Shown: positions 1 to 8,585 of the stretch, one piece after another
How the letters are laid out: every line of letters starts with the position of its first letter
Position numbering within the stretch: position 1 is the first letter of the stretch
DNA from: Hyphomicrobiales bacterium
GTDB taxonomy: Bacteria; Pseudomonadota; Alphaproteobacteria; Rhizobiales; Rhizobiaceae
NCBI GenBank assembly: GCA_900472175.1
Contig: UCHD01000001.1
Location: 733,774-797,773 of the forward strand
Length of the DNA stretch: 64,000 nt
Direction of reading: 5' to 3'
Position numbers and translations under genes: made by a program
The notes under the pieces: model-generated
Told to the model about the DNA's origin: nothing
The model's database searches: none
The model's input: only the letters and a program-made list of their open reading frames with translations

Positions 1-29
1 CCGCCAAACAAAACAGTGAGGCAGTCATC

Positions 30-542
30 ATGAACACCAAAATGAAACCGCAGGTCGTTTCCACCAAAGATCCCCACGAAGATGCGATCCGTTCGCTCTA
101 CATGGAATCCCTCCACCTGGTTGAGCGTCTTCATCGCCGTCTGCTCGATGTCGTCAAGGACGAATTCGACCGGTCGGGCCGCTCCGACGTCAACGCCGTG
201 CAGGCGCTTCTCCTCTTCAACATCGGCAATTCGGAACTGACGGCCGGTGAACTGCGCTCGCGCGGTTACTATCTCGGCTCCAACGTATCCTACAATGTTA
301 AAAAGCTGGTTGATCTCGGCTTCATCAATCATCAGCGCTCGCGCGTCGACCGCCGCTCGGTCCGCATCAGCCTGACGGAAGAGGGCCAGGAGATCGCCGA
401 AACGGTCGCCAAGCTCTACGAGCGCCATATCGGCTCGATCCAGAAGGTCGGCGGCATCGGTACCGACGAGTTCGGCCAGATGAACAAGCTCCTGCAGCGC
501 CTCGACCGCTTCTGGAACGACACGATGCTCTACAAGCTCTGA
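30..542 (+). CDS. ldtR: MarR-family transcriptional regulator LdtR
   Basis: A 170-residue winged-helix regulator. It has an N-terminal dimerisation helix (about 18-50), a central HTH around 'TAGELRSRGYYLGSNVSYNV', and a basic wing containing 'RSRVDRRSVRISLTEEG' typical of MarR proteins. Family knowledge: LdtR in Liberibacter and rhizobia controls a neighbouring L,D-transpeptidase gene and osmotic/cell-wall stress responses. Here such a transpeptidase lies downstream on the same strand, which supports the name. The ATG at 30 follows a GAGG-like site close to the window edge. The function is inferred from family and neighbour. Confidence 0.85.
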   Translation: MNTKMKPQVVSTKDPHEDAIRSLYMESLHLVERLHRRLLDVVKDEFDRSGRSDVNAVQALLLFNIGNSELTAGELRSRGYYLGSNVSYNVKKLVDLGFINHQRSRVDRRSVRISLTEEGQEIAETVAKLYERHIGSIQKVGGIGTDEFGQMNKLLQRLDRFWNDTMLYKL

Positions 543-566
543 TCAGGGCCCAAAGCTGACTGCTGT

Positions 567-605
567 TTCTCCTCTCCTGCGGCCCAGCGGCCGCAGGACG
601 AGAAG
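567..605 (+). terminator. GC-rich hairpin after ldtR
   Basis: CCTGCGGCC (576-584) pairs perfectly with GGCCGCAGG (589-597) around a CAGC loop. Outer arms TTCTC (567-571) and GAGAA (601-605) can extend the stem. There is no T-run on either side, so it is not a classical intrinsic terminator. It may stop transcription, stabilise the ldtR mRNA 3' end, or be a palindromic protein site. Confidence 0.45.
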
Positions 606-987
606 CGGATACACAAAAAGCCGGCGGGGATGGCAAGGTGTCATCATTAGCCGAGCCGATAACCGAGTTCTCCGCTTGGAGCCTTGCTCGCCGGGACGTG
701 CATATCGATGTCCTGCTCAATCCCGTAGCGCGTACCCGCGATTTTCGCCAATTCATAACGATGGATGCGAGCCGGGCGGCCTCTTCTATCGCCGCCTTGA
801 TGCTCAAGCGCGAATGCAGTGTCTCTGGAATGCTGCGCCGGTCAACGGCGAATGCGGTGAGATCGCAAGTTGCCGGCAGGCGACACGAATTGGCCATATT
901 ACTGTGACAGCGACGAGATACGAAAATGCGGCCCCTGCGTTGCTTCTGTTGCCAATCGGCGACTGGCCGCATGCTGCATTCGCACTC

Positions 988-999
988 TCACAAATGTGA
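988..999. promoter_or_regulatory. inverted repeat, candidate regulator site for the L,D-transpeptidase gene
   Basis: TCACA and TGTGA form a 5-bp inverted repeat with a 2-bp spacer. It sits about 22 bp upstream of a TATAGT hexamer, so it would overlap the -35 region. LdtR, encoded directly upstream, is the obvious candidate ligand, but I do not know its exact consensus in this genus. Confidence 0.35.
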
Positions 1000-1093
1000 A
1001 CTGCGGGCAGGGATCTGCAAGTATAGTTTACGTTTGTTAACCGTATTCATGGTAGCTCTGCGTTTTGCATCGCAGCATTGGATGGTAGGAATT

Positions 1094-2419
1094 ATGTCGA
1101 AAAAACCCGGAATTGATGCAGTCTCCCGCCGTGGCTTCCTGGCCTCGGCCGCAGCTTTCGGCGCTGCAACATGGGCCGGTGGCGCTCTTGCGCAGGATGC
1201 ACTTGACGACATCATCAATGCACCACGCCGCGGCGCCTGGGACGATCAATTCGACGCCAAGGCTTCGCGCAGTGCCACGGCGGTCGTGTCGAACTCACCG
1301 ATCTTCGGTATGAATACGCTGACCAATACCCAAAACGCCGTTGGCCAGTACCAGCAGATCGTTTCGGCCGGGGGCTGGCCGCAGGTCAATTCGTCGGTTC
1401 GCCTGGAAATGGGCGTCGTCGATCCCTCCGTGCAGGCTCTGCGCCAGCGCCTGATCATTTCGGGCGATCTGCCGCAATCCGCCGGTATTTCCAATTCCTT
1501 CGACAGCTATGTCGATGGCGCGGTCAAGCGGTTCCAGGCGCGCCACGGCCTGCCGGCCGACGGCGTGCTTGGCGAGTATTCCATCAAGGCAATGAACATT
1601 GCCGCCGACGTGCGCCTCGGCCAGCTGAACACCAACATCGTCCGCCTCCAGTCTATGTCGGGCGATCTGGGTGAGCGCTATGTGCTGGTCAATATTCCGG
1701 CAGCCTATATCGAAGCCGTCGAAAATGGCCGCGTTGCGACCCGCCACACCGCTGTTGTCGGCCGTATCAGCCGCCAGACCCACATCATCAATTCGAAGAT
1801 CTACGAGGTCATCATCAACCCCTATTGGACGTCTCCGCGCTCGATCGTCGAGAAGGACATCGTTCCGCTGATGCGCAAGGACCCGGAATATCTGAAGAAG
1901 AATTCCATCCGTCTGATCGATGGCAAGGGCAATGAGGTTTCCCCGGAAACGATCGACTGGAACGCCGAGAAGGCGCCGAACCTGACGTTCCGCCAGGATC
2001 CGGGCAAGACCAATGCTATGGCGTCGACGAAGATCAACTTCCACAACCCGAACAACGAATACATGCACGACACGCCGCAGCAGGGCCTGTTCAACAAGCT
2101 CGCCCGCTTCGAGAGTTCCGGCTGCGTACGCGTTCAGAACGTTCGCGACCTGACGACCTGGCTGCTGCGCGACACGCCCGGCTGGTCGCGCCAGCAGATC
2201 GAGGCAACGATCCGTGCCGGCCAAAACTCGCCGATCAAGCTGGCGGTCGAGGTTCCGGTCTATTTCAAGTACATCACCGCCTGGGCGGCGACCGATGGCA
2301 TCGTGCAGTTCCGCGACGACATCTACGAGATGGACGGCGAGCAGGAACTGGCGCTGCAGACCACCACCGGCATCGAGCAGGCGGCCGGTTCCGTCGAGCG
2401 CGACAACCTGCCGCAATAA
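1094..2419 (+). CDS. Tat-exported L,D-transpeptidase (YkuD family)
   Basis: A 441-residue periplasmic enzyme predicted to form 3-3 peptidoglycan cross-links or attach proteins to peptidoglycan. It starts with a twin-arginine signal (SRRGFLASAAAFGAATWAGG, ending near 'GALAQ'). A peptidoglycan-binding repeat follows ('DGAVKRFQARHGLPADGVLG', about 140-165), then a YkuD catalytic domain. The motif has His325 in 'YMHDTP' and nucleophile Cys344 in 'SSGCVRV'. The ATG at 1094 is chosen because the Tat signal begins just after it; the frame is open 56 codons further upstream with no signal-like sequence. In Liberibacter the LdtR-controlled enzyme is called LdtP, and this is the likely equivalent. Confidence 0.88.
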   Translation: MSKKPGIDAVSRRGFLASAAAFGAATWAGGALAQDALDDIINAPRRGAWDDQFDAKASRSATAVVSNSPIFGMNTLTNTQNAVGQYQQIVSAGGWPQVNSSVRLEMGVVDPSVQALRQRLIISGDLPQSAGISNSFDSYVDGAVKRFQARHGLPADGVLGEYSIKAMNIAADVRLGQLNTNIVRLQSMSGDLGERYVLVNIPAAYIEAVENGRVATRHTAVVGRISRQTHIINSKIYEVIINPYWTSPRSIVEKDIVPLMRKDPEYLKKNSIRLIDGKGNEVSPETIDWNAEKAPNLTFRQDPGKTNAMASTKINFHNPNNEYMHDTPQQGLFNKLARFESSGCVRVQNVRDLTTWLLRDTPGWSRQQIEATIRAGQNSPIKLAVEVPVYFKYITAWAATDGIVQFRDDIYEMDGEQELALQTTTGIEQAAGSVERDNLPQ

Positions 2420-2442
2420 GCCGTTCTGCCGTTAAGAATACC

Positions 2443-2478
2443 AAGGCCGCGTCCCTTTGAAAGGTGGCGCGGCCTTTT
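2443..2478 (+). terminator. intrinsic terminator after the L,D-transpeptidase gene
   Basis: AAGGCCGCG (2443-2451) pairs with CGCGGCCTT (2468-2476), and the right arm ends in TTTT. It lies 23 bases after the stop codon and separates the transpeptidase from glyA. Confidence 0.8.
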
Positions 2479-2607
2479 GCGTTGCTGGTCCTTGCCGCAT
2501 TCCCGGCGCTGCAGATGGGGGAAATGGCGCAAATCGCACAGCCCGTATTGCCCTTGCCATGCGAGGACGATAAACACCGTGCCACAGTCTTTCGAGGAGC
2601 TTTCACA

Positions 2608-3909
2608 ATGAGTGTTTCAGCCGTCAATCCCGATGTTTTCTTCACCCGTACGCTTGCCGATACCGACCCGGAAATTTTTGGCGCGATCGGCAAGGAGTTG
2701 GGCCGCCAGCGCCACGAGATCGAATTGATCGCCTCTGAAAACATCGTCTCGCGCGCCGTTCTGGAAGCGCAGGGCTCGATCATGACGAACAAATATGCTG
2801 AAGGCTATCCGGGCAAGCGCTATTACGGCGGCTGCCAGTTCGTTGATATCGCCGAAGAACTCGCCATCGAGCGCGCCAAGAAGCTGTTCGGCGTCAATTT
2901 CGCCAACGTTCAGCCGAACTCCGGCTCGCAGATGAACCAGGCCGTGTTCCTGGCACTCTTGCAGCCGGGCGACACGTTCATGGGCCTCGACCTCAACTCG
3001 GGCGGTCATCTGACGCACGGTTCGCCGGTCAATATGTCCGGCAAGTGGTTCAACGTCGTTTCCTACGGCGTGCGCGAAGGCGATAACCTGCTCGACATGG
3101 ATGCGGTTGCCGAAAAGGCCCGCACGCATAAGCCCAAGCTGATCATCGCCGGCGGCACTGCCTATTCGCGCATTTGGGACTGGAAGCGGTTCCGCGAGAT
3201 CGCTGATGAAGTCGGCGCTTACCTGATGGTCGACATGGCGCACATTGCCGGCCTCGTTGCCGGTAACCAGCACCCGTCGCCGTTCCCGCATTGCCATGTT
3301 GCCACCACCACCACGCACAAATCGCTGCGCGGCCCGCGTGGCGGCGTCATCCTCACCAACGACGAGGATCTGGCGAAGAAGTTCAACTCGGCTGTATTCC
3401 CCGGCCTGCAGGGCGGCCCGCTGATGCACATCATCGCTGCCAAGGCCGTTGCCTTCGGCGAAGCGCTGCAGCCGGAATTCCAGGATTATGCGGCCCAGAT
3501 CGTCAAGAACGCCAAGGCTCTCTCGGAAACGCTGGTGGCCGGCGGTCTCGATATCGTTTCGGGCGGCACTGACAACCACCTGATGCTGGTCGATCTTCGC
3601 AAGAAGAACGCCACCGGTAAGCGGGCGGAAGCAGCGCTTGGCCGCGGCTACATCACCTGCAACAAGAACGGTATCCCGTTCGACCCGGAAAAGCCGTTCG
3701 TTACCTCGGGTATTCGCCTCGGCACCCCGGCCGGTACGACGCGCGGCTTCAAGGAAGCCGACTTCCGCGAAATCGGCAACCTGATCGTCGAAGTGCTTGA
3801 TGGCCTGAAGGTCGCCAATTCCGACGAAGGCAATGCCACGGTCGAAGCGGGTGTGCGTGAAAAGGTGGTCAAGCTGACCGACCGTTTCCCGATGTATCCC
3901 TACATGTAA
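2608..3909 (+). CDS. glyA: serine hydroxymethyltransferase
   Basis: A PLP enzyme interconverting serine and glycine with tetrahydrofolate, the main source of one-carbon units. The protein is 433 residues, normal for bacterial GlyA. It shows the N-terminal '[11 protein letters not shown]' substrate motif, '[11 protein letters not shown]', and the PLP-binding lysine Lys238 within '[14 protein letters not shown]'. The ATG at 2608 is preferred over an in-frame extension back to 2464, which would run through the preceding terminator; GAGG lies at 2595-2598. nrdR begins 27 bases after the stop, so the two are probably cotranscribed. Confidence 0.97.
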   Translation: MSVSAVNPDVFFTRTLADTDPEIFGAIGKELGRQRHEIELIASENIVSRAVLEAQGSIMTNKYAEGYPGKRYYGGCQFVDIAEELAIERAKKLFGVNFANVQPNSGSQMNQAVFLALLQPGDTFMGLDLNSGGHLTHGSPVNMSGKWFNVVSYGVREGDNLLDMDAVAEKARTHKPKLIIAGGTAYSRIWDWKRFREIADEVGAYLMVDMAHIAGLVAGNQHPSPFPHCHVATTTTHKSLRGPRGGVILTNDEDLAKKFNSAVFPGLQGGPLMHIIAAKAVAFGEALQPEFQDYAAQIVKNAKALSETLVAGGLDIVSGGTDNHLMLVDLRKKNATGKRAEAALGRGYITCNKNGIPFDPEKPFVTSGIRLGTPAGTTRGFKEADFREIGNLIVEVLDGLKVANSDEGNATVEAGVREKVVKLTDRFPMYPYM

Positions 3910-3936
3910 TCTTTCAGCTCTCGTCAAGGAACCCGA

Positions 3937-4410
3937 ATGCGCTGCCCCTATTGTGGATCGGAAGACAGCCAGGTGAAGGACAGCCGTCCTGCGGAGGACG
4001 GCGCCGCCATCCGCCGCCGGCGCATCTGCCCGGATTGCGGCGGCCGCTTCACGACCTTCGAGCGGGTGCAGCTTCGGGAACTGATGATCCTGAAGAAGAC
4101 CGGCCGCAAGGCACCGTTCGATCGCGACAAGCTGCTCAGGTCGTTCGAGATCGCGCTGCGCAAGCGGCCGATCGATCGCGACCGGATCGAGCGGGCGGTG
4201 TCGGGCATCGTCCGGCGGCTTGAAAGTTCGGGCGAGACGGAAATTCCGTCGGAGGAAATCGGCCTGCAGGTGCTGGAAGCTTTGAAGGGGCTCGATGATG
4301 TGGCCTTCGTGCGCTACGCCTCGGTCTACCGCGATTTCTCCCATGCGGATGATTTCGAAAAGGTGATCGCTGAGATCAGCGCCAAGATTGCCCGGGATCC
4401 CGGCGCCTGA
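3937..4410 (+). CDS. nrdR: transcriptional repressor NrdR
   Basis: A 157-residue repressor of ribonucleotide reductase genes. It has an N-terminal zinc ribbon (CPYC at 3-6 and CPDC at 31-34) followed by an ATP-cone that senses ATP/dATP. The length is as expected for the family. The glyA-nrdR-ribD order is common in alphaproteobacteria. NrdR-box targets are not visible in the window. Confidence 0.96.
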   Translation: MRCPYCGSEDSQVKDSRPAEDGAAIRRRRICPDCGGRFTTFERVQLRELMILKKTGRKAPFDRDKLLRSFEIALRKRPIDRDRIERAVSGIVRRLESSGETEIPSEEIGLQVLEALKGLDDVAFVRYASVYRDFSHADDFEKVIAEISAKIARDPGA

Positions 4411-4427
4411 TCGACGCCAAGACTTGG

Positions 4428-4450
4428 CGCCGCCCGTAAGGGCGGCGTTT
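4428..4450 (+). terminator. hairpin between nrdR and ribD
   Basis: CGCCGCCC (4428-4435) and GGGCGGCG (4440-4447) form a strong stem with a GTAA tetraloop, followed by only TTT. It may be a partial terminator that separates the glyA-nrdR and rib transcription units or lowers read-through. Confidence 0.5.
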
Positions 4451-4468
4451 GACGTTTAAGGGTTGGGG

Positions 4469-5593
4469 ATGGGCATCGATATGGCAGACAAGGCTGAAGA
4501 CGAGCGGTTCATGGCGGAGGCGCTGCGTTTCGCACACCAGCACCTCGGTGCCACCGGCTCCAACCCGTCTGTCGGCTGCGTCATTGTCCGCAATGACGGC
4601 GATGGCGCAAGGATCGTCGGCAGCGCCGTCACGGCGCTGAGCGGCAGGCCGCATGCGGAAACACAGGCGCTGGCCAATGCCGGACCGCTGGCACGGGGCG
4701 CTACCGCCTATGTGACGCTCGAACCCTGCTCCCACCATGGCAAGACCCCGCCCTGCGCCGATGCGCTGATTGCTGCTGGCGTTGCCCGGGTGGTGGTCGC
4801 CGTAGTCGATCCTGACGAGCGCGTCTCGGGCCACGGCATCGATATGCTGCGCGATGCCGGTATCGAGGTTGTCACGGGTGTGCTGGAGGAAGAGGGCGAG
4901 CGCGAGCTTGAAGGCTACCTCATGCGCAAGCGCAACAACCGGCCGTATGTGACTCTCAAACTTGCCGTTTCGGCCGATGGCATGATCGGCATCAAGGGAC
5001 AGGGGCAGGTGCCGATCACCGGCGCTCCAGCGCGGGAGATCGTGCATCGGCTACGCGCTGAGACCGATGCCATCCTGGTCGGTATCGGCACGGCAATTGC
5101 CGACGATCCGGAATTGACCTCCCGTATCGCCGGGCTGGAGCACCGCTCGCCGCTTCGCATCGTCATAGATGGCGATCTCAATCTGCCGGTCACCTCGAAG
5201 CTGGCGCAGACGGCCCGCAGCGTGCCGGTCCTGATCGTTACCGGCCAAAGCGATGGCTCGGTCGCTTTTTCCAGTCGCCAGCAGGCACTGGAAGCAGCCG
5301 GTGCAGAGGTGGTGGTCTGTGATCCGAAGGTGCCGGCCGATCTGCTCGCGGCTCTGGCGACGCGGGGCGTATCCTCGCTTCTGGTCGAAGGTGGTGCACG
5401 CACCGCACAACAGTTTCTCAATGACGGGCTGGTCGACCGGATTTTGCTGTTTACCGCGCCGCTGACCCTTGGCGAGGAGGGGGTACCATCCCCACTTGAC
5501 CGGAAGCTGATCCCGGTGGGCTTCGTTCATCGGCGGACAGACACGTTTGGCGATGACCTTCTCGACACCTACGAATACGAAAGAACCCTCTGA
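4469..5593 (+). CDS. ribD: bifunctional riboflavin deaminase/reductase RibD
   Basis: Catalyses the second and third steps of riboflavin synthesis: deamination of the pyrimidinone, then NADPH-dependent reduction of the ribosyl side chain. The N-terminal half (about 1-145) carries the zinc deaminase motifs 'GRPHAETQAL' and 'PCSHHGKTPPC'. The C-terminal half (about 150-374) is the RibD reductase domain starting at 'NRPYVTLKLA'. Start ATG 4469 has AAGGG at 4458-4462; ATG 4481 is an alternative. Its stop overlaps the ribE start (TGATG), so the two are translationally coupled. Confidence 0.95.
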   Translation: MGIDMADKAEDERFMAEALRFAHQHLGATGSNPSVGCVIVRNDGDGARIVGSAVTALSGRPHAETQALANAGPLARGATAYVTLEPCSHHGKTPPCADALIAAGVARVVVAVVDPDERVSGHGIDMLRDAGIEVVTGVLEEEGERELEGYLMRKRNNRPYVTLKLAVSADGMIGIKGQGQVPITGAPAREIVHRLRAETDAILVGIGTAIADDPELTSRIAGLEHRSPLRIVIDGDLNLPVTSKLAQTARSVPVLIVTGQSDGSVAFSSRQQALEAAGAEVVVCDPKVPADLLAALATRGVSSLLVEGGARTAQQFLNDGLVDRILLFTAPLTLGEEGVPSPLDRKLIPVGFVHRRTDTFGDDLLDTYEYERTL

Positions 5594-6213
5594 TGTTTAC
5601 CGGCATTATCACCGATATCGGCACCGTCGAAACCATTACGCCCCTCGACGAGGGCATCAAGCTGCGTATTGCCACGGCCTATGATCCCAAAGGCATCGAT
5701 ATCGGCGCCTCGATTGCCTGTTCCGGCGTCTGCCTGACGGTCACGACCTTGCCGGAAGAGGGCGCCAACGGCCGCTGGTTTGAGGTCGAGGCATGGGAAG
5801 AGGCGCTGCGTCTGACGACGATTGCGTCGTGGACGGCGAGCCAGAAGATCAATCTCGAGCGCTCGCTGAAGATCGGCGACGAACTCGGCGGCCACCTTGT
5901 GTCGGGGCATGTCGATGGCAAGGCCGAAATCCTCTCCGTCGAAGCCGAAGGCGAGGCCACTCGGTTCCGCCTGCGCGCGCCCGAACATCTGGCCAAGTTC
6001 GTGGCGCCAAAAGGCTCCATCGCGCTCGATGGCACATCGCTGACGGTCAACGCTGTCAACGGCACGGATTTCGATGTCCTGCTGATCCGCCATTCTCTCG
6101 ACGTGACGACTTGGGGTCAGCGCAAGGCCGGCGATTTCGTCAATTTCGAAGTCGACACGATGGCCCGCTATGCCGCGCGGCTGGCTGAGTTTCCGGCCAC
6201 GAAGGCCGGCTGA
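5593..6213 (+). CDS. ribE: riboflavin synthase, alpha subunit
   Basis: A 206-residue enzyme that dismutates two 6,7-dimethyl-8-ribityllumazine molecules to riboflavin. The diagnostic N-terminus 'MFTGIITDIGTVE' and two tandem lumazine-binding repeats (about 1-95 and 96-195, the second with 'GGHLVSGHVDG') are present. It shares one base with the ribD stop. The substrate-making enzyme RibH is encoded 1.4 kb further on, beyond two genes on the opposite strand. The gene is also called ribC in some rhizobia. Confidence 0.95.
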   Translation: MFTGIITDIGTVETITPLDEGIKLRIATAYDPKGIDIGASIACSGVCLTVTTLPEEGANGRWFEVEAWEEALRLTTIASWTASQKINLERSLKIGDELGGHLVSGHVDGKAEILSVEAEGEATRFRLRAPEHLAKFVAPKGSIALDGTSLTVNAVNGTDFDVLLIRHSLDVTTWGQRKAGDFVNFEVDTMARYAARLAEFPATKAG

Positions 6214-6354
6214 ACCGACGCAAACGATCTATCCTTAGATCTGATCCGCCCGGGATGTTCGGGAGCAGATCCATAGGTTTGCCGATCCGTCCGGGTCTGC
6301 CCGCGCGAACAGGTGGCAGAAGACCATAGCTACACTGGCAATGTGGGGTGAAAC

Positions 6355-6873
6355 TCACCGTTCCAAAAGAATCACGTTCGCCCCATGATAGGTCGTGCGG
6401 CCGGTTTCCTTGAACTGTAGTTTGGCGGCTACCCGCAACGACGCATGGTTGCCGATATCGATGATGCAGGTCTTCTTCATCGCCGGAAACTGCTGGTCGC
6501 CCCATTTTATGGCCGCGCTGACGGCCTCGGTCGCAAGGCCCTGGCCGTGCGAACGCGGCGACAGCGCCCAGCCGGTTTCCATCGTGCCTTCGACCGAAGG
6601 GCTGATGCCGCGGTGGAGATCGTGAAAGCCGGCTTCACCGATGAACTGGCCGGTTGCGCGGTCCTGCAAGACCAGAAAGCCGAAACCAAAATAGTGCCAC
6701 ATGCCGACCTGGCGCAGGAAGCGCGTCCAGGCCTGCTCGCGTGAAAACGGGATGCCGCCGACGAAACGGGTGACTTCGGGATCGGCAAAAAGTGCGGCGT
6801 AGGCGGTAAAGTCGTCACGGCGATAGGGACGCAGGATCAGACGCTCGGTTTCGATGGTAGGGACGCTGTGCAT
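6355..6873 (-). CDS. GNAT-family N-acetyltransferase (RimJ/RimL-like)
   Basis: A 172-residue acetyltransferase of the RimJ/RimL type. 'TERLILRPYRRDDF' is the classic N-terminal strand and loop, and 'SHGQGLATEAVSA' is the acetyl-CoA-binding loop. The substrate cannot be named from sequence. It lies 39 bases downstream of the cupin gene on the minus strand, so the two look like an operon inserted antisense inside the riboflavin gene run. Confidence 0.85.
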   Translation of the reverse strand: MHSVPTIETERLILRPYRRDDFTAYAALFADPEVTRFVGGIPFSREQAWTRFLRQVGMWHYFGFGFLVLQDRATGQFIGEAGFHDLHRGISPSVEGTMETGWALSPRSHGQGLATEAVSAAIKWGDQQFPAMKKTCIIDIGNHASLRVAAKLQFKETGRTTYHGANVILLER

Positions 6874-6912
6874 GTGGTTTTTCGGTCCAGTTGAAATGAT
6901 GATTGTATGCGA

Positions 6913-7416
6913 TCAGGCTCCGGACTCGCCGTCCCAATAATCGGTTTCGCTCTCCTTGCGTCCGACGAAACGGAAGACCGGCTTGCCATCCGGCGTCGCC
7001 CGTGACTTGGCCAGGAATTTTCCGGAATCCGGATATTCGACAATCTCGGCTTTCGCATTGGCCGACATGGAAAGATAGGTGAGGGGGACGGTGCCGGTAT
7101 TGATCAGGTGATGCGCCGTTTCCGGGCCGCCGGAGGGGGCGCCGAGCACATCGCCGGGTTTGACGGGGTAGCGGTGCGGGCCGAAGCGATATTCGCCTTC
7201 TCCGCTCAGAATGACGAACAGTTCTTCCTCGATATGATGATTGTGGAACGGGCAGCCGGATTTTCCCGGCGGCACCTCGCTGTAACCGATGCCGAGATCC
7301 TTGAGACCGAGCTGCGCGCCGAAGGATGCGTCGCGGGATTCATAGAACGTGCCTTGCTGCCAATGTTCCAGCTCAAGGTCGCTGGGATTGATGACGGGTT
7401 TGTACGTCTCGGCCAT
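6913..7416 (-). CDS. cupin-domain protein of unknown function
   Basis: A 167-residue protein with one cupin barrel. Metal-ligand motif 1 is 'CPFHNHHIEEELFVILSGEG' and motif 2 is around 'PKPGD'-like 'PVKPGDVLGAP' with a later His in 'ETAHHLINTG'. Start ATG at 7416 (MAETYK) is chosen because the 50 codons upstream look non-coding. The enzymatic role is unknown; such cupins can be isomerases, dioxygenases or sugar-binding sensors. It is probably cotranscribed with the downstream GNAT gene. Confidence 0.8.
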   Translation of the reverse strand: MAETYKPVINPSDLELEHWQQGTFYESRDASFGAQLGLKDLGIGYSEVPPGKSGCPFHNHHIEEELFVILSGEGEYRFGPHRYPVKPGDVLGAPSGGPETAHHLINTGTVPLTYLSMSANAKAEIVEYPDSGKFLAKSRATPDGKPVFRFVGRKESETDYWDGESGA

Positions 7417-7623
7417 GTTTTTCTCCACTCCGGGCAAACTTGTACAGAACCGCCATCGGATTGAAAAGACGGCGGCAATTTCAGCGTTTTCGATTACAAT
7501 AGCTTGCCACGGGCTTGCCAAATCGGCCCAGGCCGCGAAAATTGCTTGCCAACCGGGCTCCGGCATGGTTTGACCGCCGCCTGCGCTGGAGATGTCCGGC
7601 CCCCAATTTCAGACAGGTGACAA

Positions 7624-8085
7624 ATGTCCGATACCGAAAAACCACATATCCTCATTGTGGAAGCGCGTTTCTATGATGATATGGCCGACGCATTGCTTGA
7701 TGGCGCCACCTCGGCGCTCAAGGATGCCGGCGCGACCTATGATGTCGTGACTGTGCCCGGCGCGCTGGAAATCCCTGCAGCAATTGCTATGGCGCTCGAC
7801 GGCATCGACAATGGCGGCACCGAGTATGACGGTTTCGTCGCGCTCGGCATGGTCATCCGTGGCGAGACCTACCATTTCGACATCGTCTCGAACGAATCCT
7901 CGCGCGCCTTGATGGATCTTGCCGTCAGTGAAAGCCTTGCCATCGGCAATGGCATCCTGACCGTCGAGAATGACGCGCAGGCCTGGGCCCGTGCGAAGAA
8001 ATCCGAAGGCGACAAGGGCGGCTTTGCTGCCCGCGCTGCGCTGACCATGATCGACCTGAAGATCAAGCTGGGCGGCGAACAGTGA
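7624..8085 (+). CDS. ribH: 6,7-dimethyl-8-ribityllumazine synthase
   Basis: Condenses 5-amino-6-ribitylaminouracil with dihydroxybutanone phosphate, the penultimate step to riboflavin. The 153 residues carry '[11 protein letters not shown]' and '[19 protein letters not shown]', the substrate and catalytic His motifs. Rhizobiales can have two paralogues; the location next to nusB fits the housekeeping copy (RibH1). The stop overlaps the nusB GTG start by four bases, indicating coupling. Confidence 0.95.
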   Translation: MSDTEKPHILIVEARFYDDMADALLDGATSALKDAGATYDVVTVPGALEIPAAIAMALDGIDNGGTEYDGFVALGMVIRGETYHFDIVSNESSRALMDLAVSESLAIGNGILTVENDAQAWARAKKSEGDKGGFAARAALTMIDLKIKLGGEQ

Positions 8086-8576
8086 GCGACACTCCTACCA
8101 ACCCGCCGGCCGACCAGCCGATCAAGCAGGCAAACCAGCGCGGTGCAGCCCGTCTTGCCGCCGTCCAGGCATTGTACCAGATGGATGTCGGCGGCACTGG
8201 CGTGCTCGAGATCGTCGCCGAATACGAAGCCCACCGGCTCGGCCAGGAAATCGATGGCGATACCTATCTGAAGGCGGATGCCTCCTGGTTTCGCTCGATC
8301 GTTGCCGGTGTCGTGCGCGACCAGCGCCTGCTTGATCCACTGATCGGCACGGCTCTGCAGGACGACTGGGCATTGTCGCGTCTCGATTCGACCGTTCGCG
8401 CCATCCTGCGTGCCGGTACCTTCGAACTGCGCGAACGCAAGGATGTTCCGGTGGCTGTCATCGTCACCGAATATGTCGAGATCGCCAAGGCGTTCTTCGA
8501 AGAGGATGAGCCCAAGCTCGTCAATGCCGTGCTCGACCGCATCGCCCGCACGATCAGAACCGACGTCAAGAAGTAA
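8082..8576 (+). CDS. nusB: transcription antitermination factor NusB
   Basis: A 164-residue all-helical RNA-binding protein that joins NusE/S10 on boxA of rRNA operons. Typical motifs are '[16 protein letters not shown]' at the N-terminus and '[20 protein letters not shown]' with 'VNAVLDRIA' at the C-terminus. It starts at GTG 8082, which overlaps the ribH stop. The ribH-nusB pairing is conserved in many bacteria. Confidence 0.95.
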   Translation: MSDTPTNPPADQPIKQANQRGAARLAAVQALYQMDVGGTGVLEIVAEYEAHRLGQEIDGDTYLKADASWFRSIVAGVVRDQRLLDPLIGTALQDDWALSRLDSTVRAILRAGTFELRERKDVPVAVIVTEYVEIAKAFFEEDEPKLVNAVLDRIARTIRTDVKK

Positions 8577-8585
8577 GGTCGTGCG

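Larger units (their letters stand above)
543..1093. other. 551-bp intergenic region between ldtR and the L,D-transpeptidase gene
   Basis: No convincing gene was found here; short open frames on both strands lack ribosome sites and rhizobial codon bias. It contains a strong GC-rich hairpin just after ldtR (576-597). A 12-base inverted repeat TCACA-AA-TGTGA lies at 988-999, and a possible -10 box TATAGT at 1022-1027 in front of the transpeptidase gene. The region probably holds the transpeptidase promoter and its regulator site. Confidence 0.6.

Noticed and set aside
638..907. 89-codon open frame between ldtR and the transpeptidase gene
   Set aside because: No ribosome site, no domain, atypical codon use, and overlapping open frames on both strands; probably non-coding.
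2420..2607. Possible glycine riboswitch upstream of glyA
   Set aside because: Only a terminator hairpin of the upstream gene is seen; no glycine aptamer core motifs.
6214..6354. Inverted GATCTG/CAGATC repeats between ribE and the GNAT gene
   Set aside because: The pairing is long-range and imperfect with no T-run; not strong enough to call a terminator.
7417..7623. Possible FMN riboswitch upstream of ribH
   Set aside because: The RFN-element conserved segments are not recognisable.
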